DNA of 64,000 nucleotides from Amborella trichopoda (lineage: Eukaryota > Streptophyta > Magnoliopsida > Amborellales > Amborellaceae): the NCBI RefSeq assembly GCF_000471905.2, contig NW_006499207.1, positions 4,691,460 to 4,755,459 on the forward strand. The letters are read 5' to 3'. Shown piece by piece: positions 21,717 to 33,800 of this stretch (position 1 is its first letter; every line of letters begins with the position of its first letter). A program made the translations under genes and the position numbers. Under the pieces are notes generated by a model, which had not been told where the DNA came from, did not search any database, and saw only the letters and a list, made by a program, of their open reading frames with translations.

Positions 21717-24700
21717 TGGTTCTTCTCTCTTGAAATGTTAGGAGCCTTGGGGACCCAAGAAGAAAACGTGATGTTTTATTCTTAGTTAAAAAGTTTAGAC
21801 CAACCATTCTCATTTTGCAAGAGACTAAACTTCCCAGTCCCTCAGTTTCAAGGGGAAGGGAAATTTGGGGCTCAAGACAGTTGCTTTTTTGGGTAATGAT
21901 GTTGTGGGGGGCTGCTGGTGGTTTATGAATTTTGTGGGACCTCTAATTATCTAAAAATTTGATACTTCTTTTGGAGATGATTTACTTTTTGTGGGCTTTC
22001 GGGGGCCTATGCATGGTTTTCTTAGGGATTATTAAATGTGTGTGGTCCACATATTCTTGCTCTAAAGGAAATGTTTGTGAATGATATGGCTGAATTTATG
22101 CGTAGTTATAATATGCCTATACGCATTAGTGGTGATTTTAACCTCATTAGGTGGCAGGGTGAATCTTCATCAGGGGGGCCTATTACTCATCATGGTAATA
22201 TACCTACATGCATTAGTAGTGATTTTAACCTCATTTGGTGGCCGGATGAATCTTTATCTAGGAGGCCTATTGCTCATGCCATGAGTCGTTTTTAATCGTT
22301 TTATTGAAGGCAATTCTTTGATGGATTTTCCTATTTTTTGTACATCTTATACTTGGTCAATTGGTACCTTGTCTCATTTATTGATGTCAAAGTTAGACAG
22401 ATTTTTAGTCTCTGCTAATTGGGTGGATGAATTTTTGTTGGCATCGGTTAGAACTCTACCTCGTCTATCTTCGGAGTACATGCCCATTCTTCTTCAAACA
22501 ACCTTTTCTGCAGGGGGACTTAAGCCTTTTCGTATGGAGATTGGGTGGCTCAAGGATAAGGAGGTAGTTAGGTTGATCAAATCTACTTGGACTAACACGG
22601 TTACTTTTTATTCTATGGACTTTTAGATGCATAAAAAACTTATCAATATTAAGCATAGGCTGATCTTATGGAAGAAAATAATAAATTCAATGTGAAGGCC
22701 AAGATTGAGAAGACTGTTAGATATTGAATCCATTGATTACTCTTCTCAAATCAATGGAGTCCTAACAAAGGATATGGTGGCCAAAATAAATATTAAACTT
22801 AAGGACCTTAGTGACTTACTTAGAATGGAGGAGATCTATTGGAAACAGATATGTAGGTCCAAATGATTTAAGGAGGGTGACTTAAATATAAAGTATTTTC
22901 ATGCTATTGCTAGTGCAAGGAGAAGACAAAATGATATTTTGAGCTTATCTATACAGGGTGTGGATGATGATGATAGAAATGAAGTGGAGTTGGCAATCAT
23001 TAATCATTTTAAAAGGGCATTTTCATTTGAAATAAGATTTAGTCCAATGCTGGACAAAGTTCTTTGTAAGGTTCTTTCGGTTGATGCATCTTCTAAACTG
23101 GAAGCATTGGTGACTTTGGAAGAACTGAAATCAATAGTCTTTTTCACTTCCAGGTGATAAGGCCCCAGGGCAAGATGGTTTTCCCCTTTTCTTTTTCCAG
23201 AAGTTTTGGGACCCGGTGAAAATGGAACTCTTGAAAAAGGTTAGGGGTTTTTATTGATGGGGGAGCTTTTTAAAGGGGTAAATTCAACTTTCATTGCTTT
23301 GATTCCAAAAAAAATCCACAATTTGCAGTGTTGTCAGATATTATACCTATTAGCCTTCTCATGAGTTTGTACAAAATTATTGCCAAAATCTTGACAGAGA
23401 GGTTAAAAGGGGTCATTCCATCGATTATTTCTGATCCTCGTAAGAATGTGTTCACTCCAGGGTGTTAAGTCAGATGCAAGGGTAGTGATTAAATTGGATA
23501 TGTAGAAGGCCTACAATAGAGTTGAATGGGATATTTTACTAGAAATCATGATTAAAGTGGGTTTTGATGATAAATGGAGGAGTTGGATTTTTGGTTGTTT
23601 ATCATCTGTCGATTTCTCTATTATTATAAATGGCAGTCCAAAGATTTCTCCATGACTTCTAGGGATTTGCACCAAGGTGATCTATTGTCCCCTTTTCTTT
23701 TTACGATTTATGCAGAATATTTTAGTTTGATGATCAAGAATGTAGAGATTGCAGGTAACTTTATAGGATTCCAGGTGGGGGTTAACGAGCTTAGTGTGTC
23801 TCATCTCCAATATGTTGATGACACACTTATTTTTTGCTAAGCAAATATTGACTAAGTCTCTAATATTGCTTATTTCTTAAGCTATTGTGAGGTAGACGTG
23901 GGTTTGAAAGTTAATTTTTATAAGGCTTCTCTGATTTTTGTTAATTATAGTGAGGGTTTGGTGAAAGAATTAATTGATGCCATAGGTTGTAAAGCGGGTT
24001 ATTTTCCCTTTACTTATTTGGGGATTCTGATTTCTATTGGTACGGTCCCAATTTCGGTATGGGATACAATGTTGCAAAGAGTTCAAGTTAAACTGGATTT
24101 GTGGAAGCTAAAATATTTATCTTTGGGGGGGTAGAGTTACACTTTTACGTTCGTGCTTGGCCAATTTACCCATTTATCAAATGTCAGTTATGGAGATGCC
24201 TACTTCTATTGTCAAAAAAATAGAAAAATTGATGAGAGACTTCTTGTAGGGATCAAACGATGAGGCGAGAAACTACTATCTCCTTCGGTGGGAAAGGGTT
24301 TGCACACCTAAGAGTGAAGGGGGATTGTGAATCAGGAAAGTGGGGTTAGTCAATCAAGATTTGCTCTGTAAATGGTGGTGGCGTAGCTTTACTCTTATAG
24401 ATCAGTTGTGGTATCATATTCTAGCTCATAAGTATAGTATAGATCGGCATTGTGGATTGGGGGAGGTGGTGGTAGAGAGAGTCGTTCTGTTTTTTTGCGA
24501 GCAATTTATCTATGTAAACCGCTGCTCCATAGTAATATTAGATGGCTTGTTGGTGATGGTTGTCATATTTCTTCTGGCACCAAAAATGGCTTGGGGATAG
24601 ACCTTTAAAATTGTTTTTTCTAAATGTTTATGAAAGGATGGTGCATGGCCATGCCAAGGTCTAGATTTGTTTGAGTTTAGGGGTAACGAAGTGCAGTGAA

Positions 24701-25910
24701 AAATTCATTTCCGCTATAATAGAGTTAATGATTAGAATTAATGAAAAACCCTTCTCTAGCTACCTTGCTCTATTGGAGTTGCTAAATCAGGTGTTTATTC
24801 CTAGGGGTGTTGCTGATGATGTCGTCTGCGATATCGAATCTGATAGTCACTTTTTGGTAAAGTCAATTTACCATCTTCTCTTCCATGATCGAGTCAAGTG
24901 GTCTTTACCCCAAGTGGCTACCTTTTGGAAGTGGCCTATCCCTCATAAGGTTCAGGTTTTCTTTTGGCTAGCTGCCCAAAATAAGATTCTAACTGTGGAT
25001 AATCTAATTAAGAGAGGGAAGCTTTTAACTAGTGTTTGCTTGATGTGTAAGGAGGGCGGTGAATAAGGGGCTCATCTGTTTTTACATTGCCCTTTCGTTT
25101 CAAGGATCTGGTCTTCGTTCCTTCTGCGATTGGGAATATCTTTGGCTATACCTCAAAGCGTCTACGGTGTGACTACCAATTTTTCTTTCCCCCATCTTCC
25201 TAAGGCTGGTAAGGAGGTGTGGCAAATTACTTTAGCTTCAATTCTTTGAGAAGTGTGGAAAGAAAGAAACAAAATGACTTTTGAGGGTGTTTGTTTGCCT
25301 TTTCATAGACTCCTCAATGCCATTAAGCGTACTATTTGGTGTTGGTTGTCTGTTACATCTAAGAGGCAGGGCATTACTGAAGTGGATGTGGCTCTAAATC
25401 TTGATAATCTTTATCATTTGAACTGTGTTAAGTGCTGGCCAAGATCATTGTGGATTCCACCTTCTATGGGAGGCTTTAAACTTAACTTTGATGGTAACTC
25501 TCTTGGGAATCCTGGTTTGGCCGATTTTGGTGGAGTAGTGAGAGATTAGAATGGAGGAATTATCTTTTCCTATGCTGGTCCAACTGGAGAGATCATTGCT
25601 AACCATGCGGAGCTTCTTGCTTTTCTACAAGGGTTGATGATTTAACGTGATAAAAATCTGGGTGCTCCCTTATTTGTTGAAAGGAGATTCTTTGAATGTT
25701 ATTAGTTGGTGCAAGAGAGAATGAAAGGTATCATGGGCACTTAGGTCTCTTTGGCTACAAATTCTCCATATAATGGATTTTCTCCCAAACTATTTCGTCC
25801 ATGTCTATCGAGAAGCAAATTTTGTGGCTGATTCATTGGCTAAATATGGTGTGACTGTTCCGCTATGCTGCCCTTGTAATTTTCTTCCATCAATAAAGTT
25901 TGTTAACATT
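21716..25910 (+). pseudogene. LINE ORF2 (endonuclease, RT, zf-RVT, RNase H), broken
   Basis: The N-terminus reads NVRSLGDPRRKRDVLF and LILQETKLPSPS, the start of an APE-type endonuclease, after an in-frame TGA at the sixth codon where Trp is usual. The GDFN-type motif lies near 22132 and is duplicated (see finding). LDRFLVSANWVDEF (22396) closes the endonuclease. RT follows: STFIALIPKK (23290), LLSPFLFTIYAE (23685) and catalytic YVDD at 23811-23822. Then zf-RVT with WKWPIPHKVQVFFWLAAQNK (24925-24985) and HLFLHC (25074), and RNase H with FKLNFDGNSLGNPG (25476) and VYREANFVADSLAKYG (25802). More than eight stops or frameshifts are present. The catalytic RT box itself is intact. Confidence 0.85.
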
Positions 25911-25931
25911 GGTCAAAAAAAAAAAAAAAAA

Positions 25932-28155
25932 TGGTTTGAGATATCTGAAGGTAGACATAGAATGTCAAAATGAGGCCTAAGCTGAATGCTCGACCAATCA
26001 AGTTCAGGCAGGATCCTTACAACAAGGGATGCATAATATAGTGGGGGACTCGACAACACTCACAATGGGCTAACAAAAATATTGAATGCCCACGGAATCT
26101 CAAGTAGGTGCTGGGTAAGCGTGGGACACTAAGCAGAAGTGAATTCAGAGTCAAATGCTTATGCCAAAGACAGCTTTTAAGTCCATACTCCTACTGACTT
26201 GAGACAGCTTTTAAGTCCATACTCCTACTGACTTGCCTCCAATCAATTTTAAGCCATATTGAAAGTATTATAAATAATTATTTTTTTGAAAAGATGATAC
26301 ATCCTCATGTACATTGATTGGACATATAATGAAGTACATGCTAACAATTCAAAAGAAAAATTTGTTACATTGAAAATTACACTCTTGAGTTGGAAAATTT
26401 GCATTAATTGGATATCTAGTTCTATTTCTAGACACCATCATGTTTGTGATGTGGCCTGTTACGCCCTAAGCACCATGCCAACAGGCCTAATCTTGGTATT
26501 AAACATTGTATCAAGGGTTTCTTCTCAAGTTCATAAAGTGTGGCCATGATAGTGGCCTTAACGTTTTGTAAAGTTGGAAGCAACGATTGAAAACCCATAT
26601 CAGTGGGGCGGATCATTCACCGTCCATGTCAGATCATTGGATTGGTGATTTTAGATCAGGTGTGGATCAGTTTGAATTGGTGATAAAAAAAAATATTATA
26701 AATAAATATAATCCGAAATGGGAGTTTATAATTTCCATCTAAATAAAAGTCCGAATAAAAAATTATCAAGTTTTAAAACACTGGTTAAAAGCGGCTCACC
26801 AAACACTCAAAAAAAAAATGGGCGAGGTGGGACCAAAAGATAAGATTCTCCTGCCACTTACCATGCAGGGAAGCCCCCAGGCTCCATATCAAGAATACAC
26901 ATCCCCGGAAGCATGTGTTGATATGCTATGCTATCCTATGATTTGGTCTCTGAAATGTTTACCCTTGATTGTCATTCCTTGCTTCACAATATGCTATTAT
27001 TTTCATCCCACTTATTGTTTTCTATTCTTAGTGGCCATCAATTGCTGCCATTTCAAGCATTTGTTCCAAACTTAAGCCAAGCATAAGTTGTTTTTGGCCT
27101 TTGTCCATTTCTAGATCAAGATAGCCTGGAATAATCAGAACCTTCTTATTGGGAATAAATTCAATTTTATTAAAATTTATATTTTGCGTCAGCAGACGCA
27201 TGACTCCACCCTAATTTTTGATGAAGTTGGGAGTCTGAAACTTGAGCTAAATTAGTGCATTTGCATTTCCGACTAGGATCCATAAATTTGAAGCTCCATA
27301 AATAGTGCGAAACTGACCATTTGGGAAGAACTCTAAAATAAATAAATTAAAAAAAAAAGTAAATAGAGTTTTTTATGGTTTAAAATTCCCTTTTTTTTGT
27401 TGTTCAAATTCTTGATTGTGGAGATTGAGATTATCGACTGCCATAATTTTTTACAATCATCCATAAATTAACCTGCGACATTATGACATCTTGTGTTTTA
27501 TTCCAACGACTGGCAGAGATCTGCCGATCTACCAAAACTAAACACAAAAAATTAAAAAATTCCATTTATAAATGGATTTTGGAAGGCAAACATATTTGAA
27601 TAAGTGTGTCGACTGACAAACCAAAACTCTGCCTCATTTTGAATTACCAATTCGAGAGGAAAAGAATCCAACTTTTTCTCACTATTACAAGTTCACAACA
27701 TGTTGGCATTGCTTTGTATTTGATTGAGATAAACTGTAATATAACAATTATATGGATTGGAAGATGGATCATGGTGGTCCGCAGAGCGTGGGAACCAAAA
27801 GATGGATTTTGATGGGCGCGGCGAACCTAAACTTTATCAATGATTTTAATCACCAATTCCAAAGTTAAAAAACTTAGCTTTTGGCCTTTAGCTCAGTATT
27901 AATTAACATGTTGGCATCGATTTATATTCCCTTAAGATAAAGTGGAATCAAAACGTAGAAAATATAATACAGGAACAGTGAAAAAAGAGCACTTGTCATG
28001 GAACGTATCAAAGAAGATGACCGTTGACATTCTATAGAACTGGCATCATAGTGATACCCAAAGCAACATTCATATTTGTATTAGAATGAAGTGTGTCTTA
28101 ATTGACTCTTTTTGTTTGCTAGAGTGAAGTGCATTTATGCAAATAAGAACGGGAA
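25932..28155. other. Non-coding, AT-rich
   Basis: No gene is supported. It contains an exact 34-bp tandem duplication (26168-26201 and 26202-26235, AGACAGCTTTTAAGTCCATA...). A short perfect hairpin TGCGTC-AGCA-GACGCA lies near 27185. Short open frames at 26307, 26818 and 27606 match nothing known. Confidence 0.45.
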
Positions 28156-28164
28156 AATTTCTTT

Positions 28165-28585
28165 GGCCAAGTTTGATAACTGAGAAAACAAGAGAAAATG
28201 ACTTGTTTTCTCAATTAGCACGTTTCCCTTGTTTGGGAATAGGGAAAAGCGCGGCAATATAGAGCCTTATATTTTATGTGTTTCCATTGTCTTTTTTTAT
28301 TTTGGGGAAAACTATAACACACCTCAAAGGTTGTGTTGCCAATTCTTCAAAAAAATGGGAGAAACGCGAGAGCGCCTTCATTCCCTTTTTATTTATCTTA
28401 CCTCACAATCTCTGTCACCTCTTAATTTCTCTTTACCCAAGCTCTAGTCCGAGCTTTCTCTGGTTTTCATAGATAGATTACCAAGCAAATGTTCTCAACT
28501 TCCAGCCACAAATTTTCTACTTTTATCTTTTTCTCAGGCTTCCAGTTCCTCGAGCATTCTTTAAGTAAACAACATTTTCAAATAG
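28165..28585. mobile_element. Possible hAT-like MITE
   Basis: The left part reads GGCCAAGTTTGATAACTGAG and the right end, reverse complemented, reads GGCCCTGTTTGCTATTTGAA, a plausible imperfect inverted pair about 410 bp apart. I could not find a target duplication. The interior and the DNA to 28900 contain a mixed poly-purine/pyrimidine sequence without coding. Confidence 0.3.
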
Positions 28586-30300
28586 CAAACAGGGCCTTAG
28601 GGAATTCCAATTTTTATTCCAGTTTTATGACAAGTCCTTCCATTGCTTTATTTCATATGGCATTAAATCTTCGACAAAAATATCGTCGAATCTTCTCATC
28701 CCTTCCCTCCTTTCTTTTTGTACTTTTTTCCCCCAAAAGTTGGAGCCTTTTACAATTTGGTAGAAGAAAATTGTTAAAAGCAATTTTAAGGGGAACAAAA
28801 GTGAAAAAAAAATGGGAGGGAGGGGATGAGGATTCCGATGACATTTTGCCAAAGCTTTAATACTGCTTGAAATAAAATAATGAGGAGGGGCTAACATGAA
28901 ATTAGAATGAAAATCAGGGGTCAGTAGAAAATATTTCCAATGAAAAAATATGGGACCAACGTCTTACAGTATAATGAAATATCTTAGTCATGGATTCAAG
29001 CCCATTGCAGATGCTCTTGACACAAAGAGGTTATCGCGTCCAACATGGTGTCCCTCTCAAATACAAAAGAAACGACTACTTAAAGCTGGTGGTGAGGGGT
29101 ACACTAGTTCGGTTTTTGGTATTGGGGTTTGTAGTGTTCACAATCTTGAGAGTGTGTACAAACTAACTATAATAATGTCATACTCTAGCTGGAGTGTGGC
29201 CCATGTGGGACCAAAGAGAAATGCTTTGCAATGCCCATTGTCTCACCGAGATTGGGCACTCTGGGCTTAAGCATAGAGTCTAAAACCCTTTAGTCCAAGG
29301 CACAACCATTGAATGTTTGCTTGGTTAGCTCTTGTTGAGATTGAAGAAATGTCTAGGGTAGTTTTATCCAGGAGATTAGGTCTCTTATATATCATTGGTG
29401 GTTTATGAGAGCAATGGTCAAATACTCAATATTACTATCGCGTGACAAGTACATATACTAACCGCACCTATGGAAAGCAATCTGTAGGAATAGCGCACGT
29501 ACATGAAATGAAGAGAGGACCCCCTACACTATTGCGATAATGTGCAAATGGCCATATGGGACATGACTTGTCCTTTGGAGAACATGTAATCCGCACAAAA
29601 TACTTATATTTTAGTTATTTATTAGCCAACATTTGTGGACCAATCATGAGCCTCTGCAATTGATTGTGGGCCATGGATTTTGTTGGGTTGGTTTGAAACG
29701 ATAATTCAAGGGACATGGGAATTAGAATAGAAGGATTGCCATATTAAATTCACCATATCCTTGACCAGGTGGATCCAATTCTCTTTTTATTATGTTTATT
29801 TATGTTTTAGATAAATTTTGGATCACAGAGAAGAATATTTAAAATGTATTATATATTTTTAAGAAAATTTACCGAACTCCTAATACTCAAACTATTTTAC
29901 TTGTTTTTGATAAATTTAAAAACCCATTTTGATATGTCATTTGATGGGCTATTTGAATTTTGTTTAGAAGAATGATGCATAATTTGAAATAAGATCAAAA
30001 AGTATCGATAAGATGTTCAAAAGTTCAAATTATAGTTTGAATAATTTTTCATATTTTTATTTTACATTATGAATTTCTAAATCAAAGTATATAAAATTTT
30101 CAATCTTAAAAAATAAAGAGGTATTTTAAAATACCAAACTAGAATTAAAAATAGTTTGTGGAATGGAAAAACATGTGGTGCCCACATGGGGGCTTGATCA
30201 GAAAGTGTGGTGCGCGGGGCCCATTAGGGCTCCATATGCGATATGTCGAACTACCCCATATTTCCTATTTTTCTAATATTTCAATTTAGATATTACGTGA
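28586..30300. other. Non-coding spacer
   Basis: No gene is supported. The longest open stretch (28950-29270, +, 106 codons) has no recognisable domain or codon pattern. 29800-30180 is AT-rich. Confidence 0.35.
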
Positions 30301-30310
30301 TATTCTCATT

Positions 30311-32400
30311 AGGAGATTTTTTTTTTTTTTTTTTTTGTCTGGGGTAAGTCAATAGGGAGAAGGCCGCTTACCTGAAATTTTTATTAATTAAAAATAAAGA
30401 ACACATTATTTTATCCTATAATAGGGAAATTGCGTCAAATCATGTACTAAAAGAAGAGAAAGAAACTCTAGCGGATGACTACACCAAATCATCACACCTG
30501 AGTAAATCGATCCTCTCTTAAAGAAGGGATCAGCTACCATATTCGCCACTCAAAAAGCATGGGCCATAGACCACCTGTAGGGCGAGAACTTGGCATGACA
30601 ATTGTCTGCTACTGTCTGTAATCTCCATGGGGCATGAGTCTATTCTGAATAGCATCCAACAATATAGATGAATCACTTTCAATATGTATTGGGAAGCATC
30701 CCTTCTAAACAACTAAAAGAATACCTTCTTCTAAAGCCTGGAATTCTGCATAACTATTGGAAGCTAATCCAAAATGTATAGCAAAAGCTGCCACAAATCC
30801 ACCATTGTTGTTCCACCACTTGCCAAAACAGAATAGTGCAAGGATGCATTATCAATATTCAACTTATAACACTGAGCATCAGGGAGTGACCATGTAATTG
30901 GGAACAAGCATTTTGGCTTTTGATGGCGCCAAGTAATTTGAAGATTGCCAATAATCTCCTTTTCTGACAGATGGAAGGTCCATTGTTTAACTTCTGTTAG
31001 AGCCTTCACATGTCAAGTAATCTGAATGACAACGTGCTCTCTCCTTGATGTGTTAGATCGAAAAACTTTTTATTTCGCTCCTCCGATAGAACCATATTGT
31101 CGTGAAGAAGATAACCATCAAAATGTTGAGAAATCCATCTTATTTAAATTTGAAGGCTAGCCAACTACGAATAATATCTTCAGCTGAAGGTCCAAGCACA
31201 AATCTCTTACCACACCGCCAGGTTAAAGATTGCCATACACCCTACGAACAAGTGCAATGAAACAAGAGATGACCTTGGTTGTCCTCGTTGTTCCTACAAA
31301 AAGGGCAGATAGTAGCTATATGAGAACCTCACTGCTGGAATATAGATGTAGTTGGTAGCCAATTGTGCATGGCAAGTAACGAAAACCACTTATTTTGTGG
31401 GTGACATTTGGCAGATCAAAAAGCACAAAATATAGGCTGAGGTGAACTACTATAGCAAATAAAGTTCAATGCTGCTTTCCATTAGCAAAATGGATCCATA
31501 ACTATGAATCCTTCTTTGGCTGCAAGGGAGATATTGCTCTCCACATCACTCCATATGTTGTTCAAGAAAGTGGAAGAAGATGAAGGTATTATCTATGATT
31601 GGGGGTTGCCGTCAATAAAATAAGAAACCTTACACCCTCCAAGTTCTCCCAAGTCCATATGACTGTTTTCATCATAAGAATCCCTAATTGACTGTGCTAA
31701 CAGCCATGGATCCATTAAGAAGTGCACCGTCTGACCGTTACCAATGCACCATTGAACATTCTTCCTTAGATGTGATAAACTAACATGAATGCCCTTCCAC
31801 GCATGGGAACAACCCCTCTTAGCCACAAACTCCCAAATGGAACCCGTTCTGAATTACCTGTGCTTGAAAAAACATGCAACTATGAAGAAGGTTTAGCTAA
31901 AATCCTTCAGCCTAGCTTCATTATACCTGCAGCATTGAATTCTATCATATCTCACACTCTCAACCCGCCCTCTTTTTGAGGAATGCAAACTATTGTCCAT
32001 TTAACAAGATGAACACCCTTATTTTCTGTGACACCTTCACATAGGAAGTTCCTATGAAGTCTCTCTATCATGTTATAGGTCTTATTTGGCAGCTTAAAAG
32101 ATAATAACTAGAAAATAGCATAAGCACTTAAAAGAACGGGCTTAAACAATTGTAGATGTCCTGCATAAGATAAACATATAGCTTGTTATGTGCCTATCTT
32201 CCCGATTACCTTTCCAACCAAGCTTTGACAATAATTGTCTCAGAGATTCCCATGAAACAAATGTAATCCCAAATAACGTATTGGTAAGGATCCTTCATTA
32301 AACCCCAAATTTCTCATGATCCTTGCTCGACTGCCTTGTGGAACTCCAAAGAAAAAAACCTTACTTTTAGAAGAGTTTTGTTATACGTCATTTTTATGTA
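30311..32400 (-). pseudogene. Second LINE family, 3' half, 5' truncated
   Basis: A T run of about 22 at 30311-30334 is the poly(A) tail of a minus-strand element. Read on the minus strand from 32395, the translation shows KVFFFGVPQGSRARIMRNLG and the SLPIRYLGLHLF-type segment just downstream of RT (32390-32270). It continues with the zf-RVT-proximal region SHAWKGIHVSLSHLRKNVQWCIGNGQTVHFLMDPWL (31800-31690) and the RNase H start WSLPDAQCYKLNIDNAS (near 30870). Several frame breaks interrupt it. The catalytic RT and everything upstream are absent. It differs clearly from the family at 12.6 and 19.5 kb. It ends at about 32400, where an unrelated repeat begins. Confidence 0.7.
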
Positions 32401-33100
32401 CTCCGGAATTGTATAAGAGGAGAGCCAGTAACAACTTGGTCCTGTTGGTACCCAAGGCACCGCCAAACCATAGAAACACTGCAAAATAAAGCCTAAAATT
32501 GGGCAACCTTAGAAAAAAGAGCTAGAACGGCTTTGAAAGGTATGAAAATGGTAGTTTGGGATGCCCCGAAGGATACTTGCAAAGTTTCGTCACATTTCGA
32601 TAAGATTTGACACGATCAAAATGAAATTTGGTTCTCAAGACCAATTTCTATCATGTCAAAAAGAGACTTTATAACTATAGCCCTATGCTAGAGGCTTCAA
32701 AATAATATTAGAGTACTTCCATTGCATTCAGAATGTCGAAAAACCCCTAAGGACCAAATTTGGGCTCAATCGGACCTCCCACGAATGTTCTGGGGCCAAA
32801 TTACCACAAAATGGTAGGTTTTACACTATTACGGTGTGGCCTCACCAAACTAGTTTCCAATCTTGGGACTGTGTTTTCACCTTTTGGGATGATCTTCAAG
32901 CACCTACAGATCACTCGTTTGGAATCAGAACACGCTCAAATTCGGACACAAGGTCGATCTCGACGACCCGGTCATTTTAACATATGACACGTATCATGAC
33001 AGGTCCCAGAACCAAAACTTTTCTAGAGTGAAGATGAGTCTGAAACCATGAAAATCAGAGTTATTGGTAGTAGCAGGTCACCATCATCTCTCTCTTGTTT
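32401..33100. repeat. Dispersed repeat related to 9.06-9.6 kb
   Basis: It shares a run of phrases in the same order with 9060-9600: AAAGTTTCGTCACATTTCG (AAGTTTCGTCAAAATCCG), AATGTCGAAAAACCCCTAAG (AATGTCGAAAAGCCCTAGGG), TCGGACCTCCCACGA and GTGTGGCCTC. Identity looks low, roughly that of old retroelement LTRs. No coding is present. Confidence 0.35.
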
Positions 33101-33137
33101 TCCCGTCCCCATCTATCCAACTCCAATAGGTAATTTA

Positions 33138-33800
33138 TTGGATAAATTACCTTTAACCCCCTCGCTATAATTTCTATTTTTATTAACCCTTTGAGTTAAC
33201 CAAAATCTCTTACATCCCTTCAAATTTTAAACTTTGAAATCATTAACTTCCTAATTATTATTTTTTTTGTCTTTTTTACAGATTTGATCTCTTTGTTTTA
33301 CAAATGCCAAACCCATATATTAGTCATCCATATTTTTCTGTGACTTGATATATAAATTTTATTGATGATAATAATTTATACTTATTATAATTAATTAATA
33401 ATAACAACAATAGTGTACTACTTGTTAAATATTTCATCTCTTATAAGTATTTTGATAAAAATTTTAATAAATAAATAATAATAACCATTAACAATAGTAA
33501 CAAATATTTTGATTAATTATTTTTCAAGTTCAAATGATATTTATATAATTGTAAAATAGATCATAGTGTTAAAAAAAAAATTGATTTTTTTTCATGTCTA
33601 AATTTATAGAGTGGGATGAGGCAATATTGGTTTTAGGCAACGGAAGATAAAGGGAAGAGAAAATTTTATAAAATAAAAAAAATCAATTCTTTTTTTTTAA
33701 AAAAAAGAAAAAAACAGATAGCTAACCACCCCAAAATTTTAAATTTGAAGGCTAATAAGGATAGAAGTTTGAGGGAAGGGGTAAAGGTCATTTTCCCTAC
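33138..33800. mobile_element. MITE-C (about 660 bp)
   Basis: The left end reads TTGGATAAATTACCTTTAAC then CCCCTCGCTATAATTTC. The right end, reverse complemented, reads TAGGGAAAATGACCTTTACC then CCTTCCCTCAAACTTC. This imperfect inverted pair extends for about 50 bp including TTTTTATTAACCC versus TCCTTATTAGCC. The interior is AT-rich and non-coding. Target duplication was not resolved. Confidence 0.55.

Larger units (their letters stand above)
19535..25931 (+). mobile_element. L1-like LINE, nearly full length, degenerate
   Basis: One element about 6.4 kb long, with 5' leader (GA-rich near 19610-19630), ORF1 (19645-21716), ORF2 (21716 to about 25910) and a poly(A) run of 16 at about 25916-25931. 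AATGGTTT occurs at 19527-19534 and at 25930-25937, a candidate target duplication of 7-8 bp partly overlapping the poly(A). All expected L1 parts are present in order: DUF4283-like ORF1, endonuclease, RT, zf-RVT and RNase H. Both ORFs carry many stops and frameshifts, so it is inactive. The same family is represented by the minus-strand fragment at 12.6-14.1 kb. Confidence 0.8.

Noticed and set aside
28950-29270. 106-codon plus-strand open frame as a gene
   Set aside because: No domain, no splice or promoter context, and surrounded by decayed non-coding DNA.
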